Made by a program: the position numbers and the translations under genes. Positions 1 to 12,700 of a DNA stretch of 64,000 bases are shown here, one piece after another. Under the pieces are notes generated by a model. It had not been told where the DNA came from and made no database searches. It worked only from the letters and a program-made list of their open reading frames with translations. Position 1 is the stretch's first letter. Each line of letters begins with the position of its first letter. Origin of the DNA: Isoetes taiwanensis (taxonomy: Eukaryota > Streptophyta > Lycopodiopsida > Isoetales > Isoetaceae); contig JAJEKV010000302.1 in the NCBI GenBank assembly GCA_021234155.1, forward strand, positions 304,250 through 368,249. Direction: 5' to 3'.

Positions 1-290
1 GTAGATTCTCGTAGATTCCCTTAGATTCTAGGAAGATTCCACTAGATTCTCTAAGATTCCATCAAGGTTCCCCTAGATTCTGAAATATTTTTTAAAGATT
101 CTCTTAGATTCTCTTAGATGCTTTTGGAATTCCCATAGATTCCTTAAGATTTTCTTGAGATTCCCTTGATTCCCAAAGATTATCCCAAAATTCCTCTAGA
201 TTCCCCAAGCTTCTACATAGATTCTCTTAGATTCCCTTAGATTTTATGAAGATTCCCCTAGATTATCCAAGATTGCACGGAATGATGCCA
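1..290. repeat. Degenerate minisatellite, 'tagattcccct'-like
   Basis: The first ~280 bases consist of imperfect copies of an 11-12 base motif close to TAGATTCCCTT, with many substitutions and spacing changes. No open frame of note crosses it. It is truncated by the window start, so the full array length is unknown. Confidence 0.8.
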
Positions 291-639
291 AACCATTACT
301 CATTGAAAAGCATTCGATGAGAGGAATTCAATGGTGCAGGTCCCACTTTGATCCGAGATCTCGATCGCAAGATAAAGTCGTTTGAAGGCAACACAAAAGA
401 AGGAAGCTTCCATGAAAGCTTCATAATTAATGGGGTGCCACCTCATTATCTTTTCATTAAATAAGGGTGACACCTCACCCCTTTAATATAAAAAACACTA
501 ATTTAATAAAAAAATGAATGGCTAGGAAAGGGATCCATACTCATAATAAATGCAATAAATCTAGGAATTTACAACTTGCATAAACACATAATAACCAATA
601 TTTTGTTGCATGACGAATTTCCGGTCTAGTCATTCACAT

Positions 640-930
640 AAAAAATCTCGAATCCAAGTGGGAAAAGCTAACACTAAAATCTCGAATCCAAGTGGCAATC
701 CAATTGGTATATATATAAAATACATAAGATAAGATCTCCATTAGAAAATACATGGAGAAGGTCAATTTTTTCATATATGTGCTCATAGAAAATACATAAT
801 ATATGGTGTCCATTAGAAAATACATAGGATAATATTGTGTTTATTAGAAAAATACATAGGATATGGTGTCCATTAGAAAATACACAGATTATGGTATGCA
901 TTACAAAATATATAGGATATGATGTCCCAT
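640..930. repeat. Short tandem repeats, AT-rich
   Basis: A 34-base direct duplication (aaaatctcgaatccaagtgg at about 643 and 677) is followed by four to five imperfect ~30-base units built around 'ccattagaaaatacatagga'. Small reading frames here are by-products of the repeat. 950-2275 holds no gene I recognise. Confidence 0.7.
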
Positions 931-2275
931 TTTTTACTAGCTAAATTCACATTCAATAGAATATTCTATCACTTAATCTTGAGGCTTGTCAGTTAGTAAG
1001 TTGTAAACTTTGTTTAGCTCGAATATCGGGGTACATGAGGATTAGGTCCAATTAGTCATAATTTGTGCTCCATGATATTGGAGCTATAAACCATGTTTGT
1101 AGGCGCCACACTTGTTGCATGTTTGAGCACATTTGAACAAAAATATAGTAATACAATATAGTATTTGAGTCGATTTTTGCATTGGGTTAATTTCGTGCCG
1201 CCATGTGGCAGACGATTCAATTGCAGAATGGTACTTGAATCTACCATTCCGCATCTCCGGTTTCTAGCCGGTTAACAATCCTCTATTTCTTGCCAGTTAA
1301 CAACTTTGTTAGTCTGTTTCCAGCAGAGCCAAGCTTGATCAATCCGACTCTATTCAAACCAAGACAGCGTCATTCGTAGTTTGAATCCATAGCTTTTTAC
1401 CCCTGTAAAAAGGGTCGTAGCTTCTTCATCATGCAGGGCAAGATGTCTTGGATCCATAGCAAGTCGAGAAAGACCTTCAGGCATGCGTTTTCCACTCAGG
1501 CCTGTGTTTTTCACTCTGAGCTACCTTTCTCGACTCGAGAAAGGGTCTTGTACCTACCTTTTTTTCACTCTCAACTTGCGAGTCGAGAAAGGCTCTCAGA
1601 CCTGGTTTTTCAAATATGGCCTTCAGAACTGGTTTTTTACTTTATTTGTCTTGTCTGTAGCATCACTTGATTAACTTCATTCTATCTTTTGCAGTCCTTA
1701 GCAGGACTAGATAGTACATTTTTGAGGGCAATAGAAAGACATGTTCATTGAAGAAGGAGGCAAGAAGAGGGTGGTGACATCGGTTGAAATGCCAACGCTA
1801 GGCCCATGAAGCACCTCCTAATACAGATTTCTATTATATTCAAGTTGCTCTCGTGGCTTAGAACACGTCGGAGAGTGCTCCACATGACGTTGGCATTAGG
1901 TGGTCCATGTGTGAAGAGGGTGTAATCGTTGTGACAGCATGGCCGCTATAGTATCTTCATCCACTGTAATATACATTGTAATGAACCCAGTTTTTAAATA
2001 TGAATTCTTAATTTTTGTTGGACTTTGTGATTTTTTGTCTATGCATCTGAGAAAAAAGGGTCGAAATGTCTTGGTAACGGTATTCACCCTCACACAGAAA
2101 AATGTTTAATTTCAACGAGTTGACTGGCCATCGAGAAAAAAGTGACAAAATTGTGTGAAATTGAAGACTGGAAAAATCAAATGCTGAACAAAAGCAATGG
2201 ACTTTTTGTAAATAAGTAGACCTTACTGATGCTAAAGCACACATCAGAAAAAGATAGCAGGGGTGAAGTGTTTTT

Positions 2276-3840
2276 AATCAAGAAGTTTGTTTATTTGCAA
2301 TCCAATTCCTACTATCGCCTTCCCAAAGCTTAGTTACACTCCAGAGCCTCTTGCACGTCTGCTTACACCATCAACAATGGGGTTAGTCACAGGGACTAAG
2401 TGGGGATTGAGGTTATAGGACATGCCTAAGCATCATCAACATAATGCATCCATACAAAAACAATAACTTAACCTTACCGTGGCCTCGCCCCTGAAACTCA
2501 AGTTAGTAATCCATACAAGCATGTCTCACAATGCACAATTTACCCATGAATAGCTACTACATACTACAACCATTGTAATTCAATACAAGACATCCCAATT
2601 AACATAATAACAACTTAGCAACCATGGACAACCAATATTCCTCTGGGTCTGAGCATGGTCAACTCGGCTGATCAGGCCAGTGACATAGAGGCGGGGTAAA
2701 CCACATGTGTACACACCCATCCGCGTTGCGTCCAGCATTGGAGGACCACTTAACTGTGCAAGACGTTGTACCCTAAGGTACCAACGCCCGATGTTCCAAA
2801 TAAACCATTTACATATCATTGTGCATATATCATAGCATATTCCAACAAGAAATTCTTAATGTCAACCAAATTTGTGTGGCAAACCATAATGCCATATTAG
2901 TGGGTAACCAAGCACACCATGGGACATCCCAAAAACATGCTTTTAACAATAATCCATGCATGCATAATTGTACTTTACTAAGCCAACCAAATCAGGAATA
3001 TCCTTTAACTAATTGCAGCCATTAACAACAAGCACATTCTTCTCATTTACATTCAATAATCTATCTTTGATTATGTTAATTCAATTCAGATCATGCCTCA
3101 ATCCATTAAATCTACAAATCATCATCAAAGCTCATTAAGCTTTTCCAAAACACGTCAACCATGACATAGACATCACAAGAACCCCAGGTGTAAGACTTGA
3201 CCCCCACCTGGAAATACTTTGTTTCTTCTCCTCGGTTCAATTTTGATCAATCTAGTGCAAGGGTAAAAGCATGTTAGGGTGTCCCTTAAAAAGTATTATT
3301 TAGTGACCAAAAAAGTACCTAAAAAGGTACCCAGGACTGGGTACTGGGTACCTGTGTAATATCTCAATAAAAGGTACATTTTAGAACTTTTATATATATT
3401 TTGGTCTCCGGTAGCATTATCTTTATCTTAACTTTGAATATTAATGCGTCCTTGACTTTTATTTTGGATATTTGTACTAGTTTTAATGAAAATAAAAATG
3501 AGAAAGTACCCAGTTCTGAAGTACCTAGTGTATGTACTTTTGCAGGTTCCAAAAGTGGTACACCCTAACATGCTTTTACCCGCAAGCGCATCCACCACAA
3601 CAAAAACAAAGAAGGCTTCTTTCCCATGGAAAACTCCTTCCCAAGAAATCAAACATAATATTGTTGCGCTTATATAACCTAGCAATGCCCTTGCATGCAT
3701 GCACACACTGCATGCATGGACACATTGCATGCATGCATTCCTAGCACATAATCATTTATTTTACCATTGAAAATGCACTCTTATATAATGGCAACGTTAC
3801 TTACATCTTAATGTTGGTGCTAGGTTGCTAGGTCCGTTAC
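2276..3840 (-). mobile_element. 3' LTR (truncated) of a broken LTR retrotransposon, carrying a MITE
   Basis: The segment 2276-2763 recurs at 6281-6727, and the segment 3176-3840 (without its MITE) recurs at about 8722-9078. On the minus strand the sequence just before 3840 is a purine-rich tract (GGAGGAGAGAC) and the LTR then begins TGTAACGGACC, the usual polypurine-tract/LTR junction of a plant LTR element. I therefore read 2276-3840 as the 3' LTR in minus orientation. It lacks about 246 bases present at the other LTR (6035-6280), so it is truncated. No flanking duplication can be checked on this side. Confidence 0.6.
3262..3581. mobile_element. MITE, ~320 bp, 22-bp terminal inverted repeats
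   Basis: The ends are near-perfect inverted repeats (left GGTAAAAGCATGTTAGGGTG, right its complement). GCAAG lies on both sides (3257-3261 and 3582-3586), a 5-base target duplication. The paralogous copy near 8806 has a single GCAAG and no insert, so the empty site is present in the same window. Subterminal 'ggtaccc'-type inverted motifs lie inside. There is no transposase, so it is non-autonomous. The superfamily is not clear from a 5-bp duplication and these termini. Confidence 0.85.
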
Positions 3841-6034
3841 AGTCTCTCCTCCAAAAATTCAGCCCATGTCCTCATGGGTGCATCTTAGGGCACTCATGAA
3901 AAATCCAGTTTGTATCTCCCTTTGTGACATCTTCCTTGGAACAAACCCAACCATTGAGCTAAATTTTTTTTTATAGTCCGCCTCCTTAATTCCCCGGGTC
4001 TCTTCCTTTTATGCCTTCACATCTTAATCCTCGATTCAACATACTCCCAAATGAATACAATTTTGTTCCTCAGAACTGACCCATCCTTGTCAAACACAAT
4101 TGCTTAGCCTTCCAATCCAAGATGATGCCTCTCCAAAGTTGAAAGTTCAAAGCTAGCTTCATACAAGTAATTTAAGCTAAAGGAGAAATACATATTAGAT
4201 AGCTCCAATGCATGACCCTTCTAACATTCAATTTAACATACCACCGAGTCTAGAACTAACTCAAATATTAATAACATTGAGTATACTTTATGCATCAATA
4301 ACAACAAAAGGAAAAGAGGAACATACATATCCAATTCAATATAATAAAAGTAATGCAGTTAATACAACTTTTTCATAAAGAAGGTACGTGCCATATAAAG
4401 AAAAGCCCACCATTCCAAAGAGATACTCAGGTCGAACTAGATATGTAATCTCTCGAGACTTCTTGGGTGGCCAAATCCAAAAAGTAACAAGCAAAATACA
4501 TAATCAAGTCTCCCAGTCTCGGTATCTTATAGCTAGGTAACACACTTAAGTTGATACAAGGGATCCCATAAGAATTATAGCCCATGGTACAGAGAATTCC
4601 TCTACGAGTTCAACCAATGATATTGAAGTATCCTGGGCTATACACTTGACCTCTATATCTAGCCTACTTCCATACATATTACCCCATCACACTGCTTTGT
4701 CTTTCAACAAGATTTTATAGGCACCAATTGCCGTTAATTTCAATGAAGCTCTTACTTTATGTATTTCGTTCACAACTTCAATCCTTTGACTATATCCTTA
4801 ATCAAGTAATGCAATCTCTATCCCTCCATTAATTTACAATCACTTCTAGCATGCCAAATAATTACGATACATAGAAGCACCATTACTAGATGTGCTTACA
4901 ACTCTTCTATTACATTCTAAGATTTTCAAAAATGGCACTTCCCCATGTCTATACATTCCCCTCTGCCTTTATCTCATGTCTGGGCTTTATCTGACAACTC
5001 TTTCGTTCAACTTCATGGCTTACCTAGTACCACGATTAAATATGGTATTCCTCTATTCGTCGTCGTCTTCTTCCTGATCCATAAGATGGATAACATTGTT
5101 CTATCTTGGCCAATCAATTCTTCAATCTGCCATAATTTAAGTGGATATCATTCTCTAAATATAAATGCATAACCTGACCACTTTGTTCCATTAAGTGCTT
5201 TCTTATACTCCAAGAATTTTTTTCAAGGCCAAGAACTTTTTCAAGGCTATGACCGACTATTCTAGCCATAACCCTAGAGTCAACAACTTTATACACCTCA
5301 AGTAGGACCATGATGTAATCATGACATTTCCTTCTACGTCACACATCTGCTATTTACACATGAGCTTCAATCCGACTATCATGTCAATCTTATTTTATAA
5401 CCATATCTTAGCATTCTCAAAACTTGTCTTACAATCACCGTGTTGTAACCTTATCCAACCATAGCCTGCATGCTATCAACTTAGCAACCTCTGGTTATTT
5501 TACCTCTGGATATCAATATATGGATGCTGCCTAGTTTTCTCAATTTTAGCTTCAAAAGGATGCACCTAACATCACATCAAGAATCTTATTCATCCGATAT
5601 GGTGAGATGAACCTTCTCTGAATATCATAGGCATTATATATCATGCAATGCTTATTTCAAATTTTCTTGCCACTAGAGTATACTACTACGAGATCACATC
5701 TACACTATAAGGAGTGGTTACCTGTAACTTAATCTCTCTCAAGCATCACTTCCATGCTACGCGCACATTGGCAACCCTAAATCAAAGTTAGCCCCTTGAT
5801 GAAGTACATTTTTCTAGCTCATCTACTTTGCAGGATAGAAAATCAACTAAGATTTTAGAATACCATGTGATCAATTTCACATACCTTCATAAAACAATTT
5901 GTCACGCCTCCTCTAAGGTTGTCATCTCCACATATATTCAATTGAATACTATTAGCATAATCCAACAATCTCAACTTGAATCTAGACTTCGCTACCATAC
6001 ATCCAAGGATCCAACTATGCTCTGATACCAACCG
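3841..6034 (-). mobile_element. Internal region of the broken LTR element, no gag-pol visible
   Basis: This lies between the polypurine-like tract at about 3841-3860 and the primer-binding site at 6019-6030. I find no gag, protease, RT or integrase motif in either strand, only short frames. It is either a non-autonomous element or a heavily decayed one. The 2.2-kb length is too short for a full gag-pol. Confidence 0.5.
6019..6030 (-). other. Primer-binding site, initiator-Met tRNA type
   Basis: The minus strand reads TGGTATCAGAGC, the classic plant retrotransposon primer-binding site complementary to the 3' end of initiator methionine tRNA. It lies four bases from the presumed end of the 5' LTR (plus-strand TGACATGCC from about 6035), which fixes the element's orientation as minus. 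Confidence 0.75.
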
Positions 6035-6727
6035 TGACATGCCTGTCAGTTAACCTTTATGGTAACTGGAGATCCCATCAATCTTGACCATTGGATCTAC
6101 TTAAGCTTAAAAACTTAAGAAATTAACTTATGCATCCGCAACAATAACAATTAGGTAAAGGATTTAATCTTTATCAATATTCGAAGGTCCCAAAAACTAT
6201 TCCCCCATAACCAATAATAATATTCTCACGCTACATCCATGAACTTAGCAATTACAGTTTCAACCCAGTTCTTATAATAATCAAGAAGTTTGTTTATTTG
6301 CAATCCAATTCCTGCTATCGCCTTCCCAAAGAGGTTAGTCACATGGACTAAGTGGGGATCGAGGTTCTAGGACATGCCTAAGAAGCATCAACATAATGCA
6401 TCCATACAAAAACAATAACTTAACCTTACCGTGGCCTTGCCCCTGAAACTCAAGTTAGTAATCCATACAAGCATGTCTCACAATGCACAATTTACCCATG
6501 AATAGCTACTACATACTACAACCATTGTAATTCAATACAAGACATCCCAATTAACATAATAACAACTTAGCAACCATGGCAACATAGACAACAACCAATA
6601 TTCCTCTGCGTCTGAGCATGGTCAACTCGGCTGATCAGGCCAGTGACATAGAGGCGGGGTAAACCACGTGTGTACACACCCATCCGCGCTGCGTCCAGCA
6701 TTGGAGGACCACTTAACTGTGCAAGAC
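6035..6727 (-). mobile_element. 5' LTR fragment of the broken LTR element
   Basis: This begins beside the primer-binding site. From 6281 on it matches 2276-2763, apart from a ~55-base stretch present only in the left copy. Similarity stops abruptly after 'gcaagac' near 6727. The remainder of the LTR seems to resume at about 8722-9078, so the LTR looks interrupted and partly deleted by 6728-8721. Confidence 0.6.
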
Positions 6728-8721
6728 TTTGTTTGAGTTTGGCTTTGTAGTTATCGTAGGACTTTGTAGGCTTTGTATTGGTTTTTTTGACAATTGATAT
6801 GGGCTTTGAGCTTTCCTATTTGTGATGGATGTTTGGTGGTTTAGACACTTGTAGTTCCTACTTTTTATTTGATCTAGCTGTAGTGTTGAGTTTTCGGGGT
6901 CTGTTGATGTTTCCTTGAACGAGTCAAGTCCTACTCTCCATTTGATGGTATACCTTGAGCTTTCGTAGTATTGGTTTTTCTTGGAGTAAGTTAATACCTT
7001 CTTTTTCTGCCTCTATTTTCAGCATGGTTGTTGTATTGTTTGATTTGTGCTTGGAGTGTGCCCAACTAGACTCTAGAAGTGTGATTTATTTGCGTTTCAA
7101 GATTAGCAGATAAATCCGCTTCTTGAGATAAATCCGCTTCTTGAGGCTAGTTGAGAGAGTTCTCATTAGAGTATTTATAGCCTTTTGCATCTCTTTCATT
7201 TTCATCAGCTGTCTTTGAGCCTCTCCCTTTGTAGTCGCTTGTCCCACCCTCCCTCTCTCCCTCCCATTTAAGATGTTTTGAGCCCTATGCTATTAAAGTT
7301 CTCCTTTAGTCCATGTTTTAGTTTCTCATGTTGATTATTTTGTTGTTGACTTCTTCATCTTGTTATGGTACTTTGTACTATAGGTTGCGGGCTCTCATGC
7401 CAAGCGTAGCTTTCATGTCTTGAATGTTGGGATTTAAGAGGGTGGTAAGGCCTTCGTGCCTAACTCATTTGTGTAGATATGTGGTGCTTATTTTAGAGGA
7501 TGTTTATGGCCCTTGTGCCACGATGGTTGGCCTCGTGCTAGGTGGTCATTCTTATGCCATTGTGGTGGGCTTGTGTCAAGTGCTTGCATGTTTTGTAGGT
7601 TTAGTCGGAGGGAGCAAGTTTCATTACTAGCCTGGTGGAATCTTGTGGGGTTGTGCTTCAGGAGGACATTCGTGGTGAAGGCTTGAATAGACACTTCTAG
7701 CTAGTTTGTTTGTTTATTTGTGCACCCAAAAAGGCCAGTAGGCATGAGGGACTATTGAAAATAAAAGATACTTTTGTAGTGTTTTAGGATGGTACTGTAC
7801 ACTTTGACTTAAAAGTAAAAGGGAGGGCTACATGGCTCAACCATGGTTGTTGTATTGTTTGATTTGTGCTTGGAGTGTGCGCAACTAGGCTCTAGAAATA
7901 CTATTTAGTATGCCCCAACAAATACGACATCAGAATCATAGGAAAAACATGCAAAAATTATATAAAATTACAAAAAAAACCCCGTTACAATGTTAGGTAT
8001 GCTCTCAAAGATGGAATACCCTATTCTTTACTTTTACACCCAATTTGATCCTAACTTACCCTACCCTTAACCATAACTTATATTGAGTAGTTTATTCATT
8101 TATTGTACCCTCTAACTTACATTTACCTCATTGCAAGATGAAGAAACATCGGTAGAAATAAGAGTGAGTCATATTGACAATATTGACAAGTTGAACTTGA
8201 TTTTGCCCTTAAGAACAAAGGTTTATGCAAACTTTATTTAGGATTTACAGTAAATTTAACTAGATTACCTTACAAAACAAATGCTTCATATTGTAACATT
8301 ACTTTTGCTAGAAGTACGATGCCAGGGTCCCCCTCTCGTAAATATATGCCATGTCCAAGCTCAAGATGTAAATGATCTCGTAAGTATACACACATTTTGA
8401 AACCCCAAAAAACCCCTTCCCGCCCATGCACCCCTTTTATAAGGAATACATATGTGAACCCCCCTTGTTCAAAATATAGTTTGTAGTGTCTTAGTGCAAA
8501 ACACACGATGAAATCTTCTTATTGTTTACTATCATAAACTTAGGACACGTATTTGCTACTTAGAAGTTTCTAGTTTAGGTATAATAATAGTAACTTTAGC
8601 TTGTCTTTCATGATACACTATAATTTTTATGTATTTAAGCTTCATTGGCAACATAGATCTTCAATTTGATCTTAACAATAACATACTACTATATGTAAGA
8701 CTTGAATATAAATGGGCATAG
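6728..8721. other. Unassigned sequence inside the split LTR, with a ~58-bp direct repeat
   Basis: A 55-60 base sequence (around 'ttgtttgatttgtgcttggagtgtg') occurs at about 7022-7079 and again at 7843-7900. The rest shows no protein motif that I recognise. It may be an insertion that split the LTR, but no clean terminal repeats are visible. Confidence 0.4.
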
Positions 8722-9078
8722 ATCCACAAGAACCCCAGGTGTAAGACTTGACCCCCACCTGGAAATACTTTGCTCCTTCTCCTCGGTTCAATTTTGATCA
8801 ATCTAGTGCAAGCACATCCACCACAACAAAAAAGGCTTCTTTCCCATGGAAAACTCCTTCCCAAGGAATCAAACATAATATTGTTGCGCTTATATAACCT
8901 AGCAATGTCCTTGCATGCATGCACACGCAGCATGCATGCACACACTGCATGCATGGACACATTGCATGCATGTATTCCTAGCACATAATCATTTATTTTA
9001 CCATTGAAAATGCACTCTTATATAATGGCAACGTTACTTACATCTTAATGTTGGTGCTAGGTTGCTAGGTCCGTTACA
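8722..9078 (-). mobile_element. LTR fragment (outer part), MITE-free
   Basis: It matches 3176-3840 without the 320-bp MITE, including 'accccaggtgtaagacttg' and the end '..ctaggtccgttaca'. It stops at TTACA, where the two copies diverge, which marks the LTR edge. It preserves the MITE's empty target site near 8806. Confidence 0.7.
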
Positions 9079-9279
9079 AATACTCATCTGGAATCTACGG
9101 CTGCTATGTAACTGACACTGGCAAGGCACTCGATGCTTGGAAAAGACAATACATGTACATGACAAAGTTCTTGCCTCTATGAATTGACTCATTGCAAGTT
9201 TAGGGACTCTTTCCATGACATCGGTTGCCATACGAAGTGGCAAATTCTCTGCTATATTCTTCCGAAGTGGCATACTCTA

Positions 9280-12200
9280 CCTAGACAGAAGATATCCAGT
9301 CTAAAATTCATTCCATGACATAAGATGGCCATCATTTTACCAAGTCTGGATTGAGATGATGCCTGCTTGTGTGTCCACCATCATTGTGTAAGAGGATGGA
9401 CTAATGTAGCGGGGAAGGGAGGGGAAGAGGAGGTGGGATTGATCTAGTGGTAGTGGTTTCCACCACCACAACAACTCTAACATAGCATGAATGGAAGAAG
9501 ACGGTTGAAATAGTATATGTACTGCAGTCGATGTATCCAACAACTCTTGCAAAAAAGCCAACACATTCGGGAATGGCTGTAGTGGATGAAATAGAGTTCA
9601 TGGTAAAAGGAATCTAAGTGCCATCTTGCCAAGTGGGATACAATGAATAAGTGGCTGCTTGAGAAGATGTAGGCCAGGAGAGTCATCCTCCTGATTCAAA
9701 AGCCTCCAAATGAATTTTGAAACGAGGGCTTTACTTTGAACTAAGAAGTCTATTATACCCAGACCAACTTGCCCACTTGCGAAGGACACACTTGGATCAG
9801 TCCATCTTGACTACTGCACCCGCTTCTATACTCCCCCAAAGGGAAGTTTTTAATGATGGCTATGAGTTTTTACACCTTGGTCCATGGAGCTAGCAAGCAA
9901 GATGCTATGTCAACACAATAGATAAATCCCTTCATAACCCGCAGCCACATTGTTAAGAATGCACCTTCTAGAAAGGAACGCATATTGGGTAGTGGAGCTA
10001 GATACTGCACAAATGAATTTCACCCGTTCTATAAAAGCTTTGACAGGAAGTTTATAAATAGATGACAATTATATGATTGGATGCCAATCTAAAACTCTTC
10101 GTGGCCACTTGGTCTTATGAATCAATGAGATAACACCTATATTGAGGATTCTGTCGAGGGCACTAGACCGACGGAAGTCATAGAATGCATCAAACACGTT
10201 TGGTTTCACGATTCCCAATAATTTAGAAAGAACTCAATAGATGTCCTAAAGGATGCTGGCTTGTGCTACGACGTAAAAAATACATCTCTCTCTCATCAAG
10301 TCCTGGACATTATCCTTTTTAAGAGCAAAACTATCGCGTTCAAATCACCTATAGTGATGCGTGCCTCTATTGATGACGTTGCTTATCAGGGGTGAGATCT
10401 TTGATGACATAGCTTCTTTCATTTCTGCCCGAAAGGATAAATGTCTTTTAGCAAAGGAACTATTGAAATGACCATAAAGGTATTGCTTACGATCTGCACT
10501 GAACTATCTCACAATTCCAATGAGGACATGGTAGAGATTATGCAATGCCGCTTGACTATCCTAAAGAACAAACCTATGCATCGATCACCCTCACAAAACC
10601 ACTGCATGTTGGATTTGGTCTTTCTCCAAGGCTTTAATTTGTGCTAAGATGTCTCTTTCCTGGATTCTAGATAAGAGTCCATGTTGATAGAGAAGGAGAT
10701 CATGATATAAGATATACAATGCATCACAACTTGCACTTCTTAGCAAATTGTTTTACTGTCGCAATTGCATCTACAACTCATGGTATACCTCGGCATCGGT
10801 CAAAGGCAGTTGTCCAATGCCAAGCATGTTGGAAATCCTCGTCCTTTAATAACTTTTTAAAACAAGTGCGACTCGCATAGCATTGCAACACAAATAAATA
10901 TGAGAGGAACTACAAGTAAAAAACAATTGTCATGGAGGCAGGACCGGAAAAGTCCTGAAAATGACAACGCAACTCCACCATTCCAATAAACCATGTCAAG
11001 GCAAGAGCTTTGACAATAACTACCACCAGCATAAGCCATTACACAAGTGAAACCTCTCTCACCATCTACCTCTGACAGATTTTAACTGGGAGGAAAATGG
11101 TGCCATTGCTAGCACTCAGGGCCAGACATAATGCTAGAAGTGATTCTGAATCGATCGAACTCCACCTCTATCATGTTCAAATCCCCCACAGCCAGCCATG
11201 AGATATGTTGACCCATGCTAAAGCATCTTAGATTGTAAAGAGGTCCGTAAGGAAGCTCTCTAGCGGGGTCTATTATGTTCATATACATTTACCAAACCAT
11301 ATTGAATCCCATGTTTAGACTATAAGATTATAGCCCATCTGCCAAATCGGCCGACCTGGGTAGCAATAACCTGGAGGGAAGGAGCACAGGCTATGACTAG
11401 ACCAACACTAGAAGAGTCTATAGCTGCAACCACGACATTGAATCGTCAGCCAATCATGTCTACCAACTTCGAAACGTCACCCTTGCAGCACTTATGTTCT
11501 TGCAGACACACAATTGAACATCCAACTTAGACAACTAAAAGGGGATATGAATCCTCTTTGGGAGGGAAAAGGCCACTTCCTGAACATTCCACGAGACTAA
11601 CTGCATGGACATTGTGCGAAGACAGGATTAGGAGCAACTATAGGAGCAGGATCAGGAGTAATCACTGCTCGCACATGAGCATTAATAAGTGTAGTCTGGA
11701 TCTATGGTGGTGCGCTAGTTCAATGGTGCAAAACAACCATGATGACATGTATTAGAAGGAGAATCTATCTGTGTGGTTGTATGTGGAAGATGCAAAAGGC
11801 CGAGGAACCTGAGTACTTAGCTACATTATGGGGTTGACAAAAAGTTGGAGTGGCAGGTGAATACATGAGGATCAATCTCCATGGCTTGAGAACATGCCTC
11901 CTCTACTTCCTTTTGCCTCTTTTGAATCTCTGTCAATCGTTCCTTTTGACGAGAGAATGAAGAGTCAAAAGGATCAAGGGTGGATGGGACCATAGAGACA
12001 TCCATTGGACTAGGGGATGAGGGCATAAGACGAGGGCCAGAAGCTGAAGAAACTACTGGCTGGGATGAAAAGGACCTATGATACTAAGAAAAAAGAGGTG
12101 CCTTAGAAAACATAAGAGCTATCTTAGGGCCATTAAATAACATCAACTTAAAAAGGAGGAACATTTGCCCACCTTGAATGACAACTATTGAGGGCAGCTC

Positions 12201-12700
12201 ACAATCAATGGGCCTGTCAATGCATATATTTGTAAGACATTAGTGACAGAGTGTTGAAGCTAGAGGCTAATCTCACTAGTCAAGGTAGAGATGAATCCAG
12301 AGTCCTGCAGCTCGGGAGGGAAGTCTTCAATAGCAATAAAAAAAGGGGCTCGTAAAGTATTTGGCTTGCCTAAAAAAGAACTAGGGATATATTGATGATA
12401 TAAAAGAAAATACCTTCACAAAGGATCAACGCCTTGTTAAATGAGTTGGGTAGCTGGCTCTGGAGACCCAAACATGAGTAGAAAACAACACTTATTTTTT
12501 GCCATCAACTTATGCAATCCTAGTTTCTGCAGATGTCCAGACAACCACGGTCTCATATGCTTCAAATCCAAAAAAGGCCCATGAAATGCACACCATTGAA
12601 CATGCAACTAACTAGTCCACATGATGTCCACGAGCATCATGGCTGACTTGCACTACTAGAGTTTTAAAAGCAAATCTATACTCTTGCATCTCATTAAAAA
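9280..12700 (-). mobile_element. Degraded L1-like LINE
   Basis: Minus-strand fragments read as pieces of a LINE in the order ORF1, endonuclease, RT. Around 9600-9790 there is 'GLGIIDFLVQSKALVSK', typical of the L1 RT C-terminal side. Around 10080-10200 there is 'ILNIGVISLIHKTKWP', the N-terminal RT signature. At about 11460-11530 there is 'IVCLQEHKC', the endonuclease 'qE.k' motif. A Glu/Lys-rich piece at 11826-12026 and an ORF1-like stretch at 12400-12650 follow. Stops and frameshifts are frequent, so it is dead. The 5' limit is uncertain. Confidence 0.65.

Noticed and set aside
674-901. Minus-strand frame of repeating MHTIICVF-type text
   Set aside because: It is a translation of the ~30-bp tandem repeat, with no start context or family.
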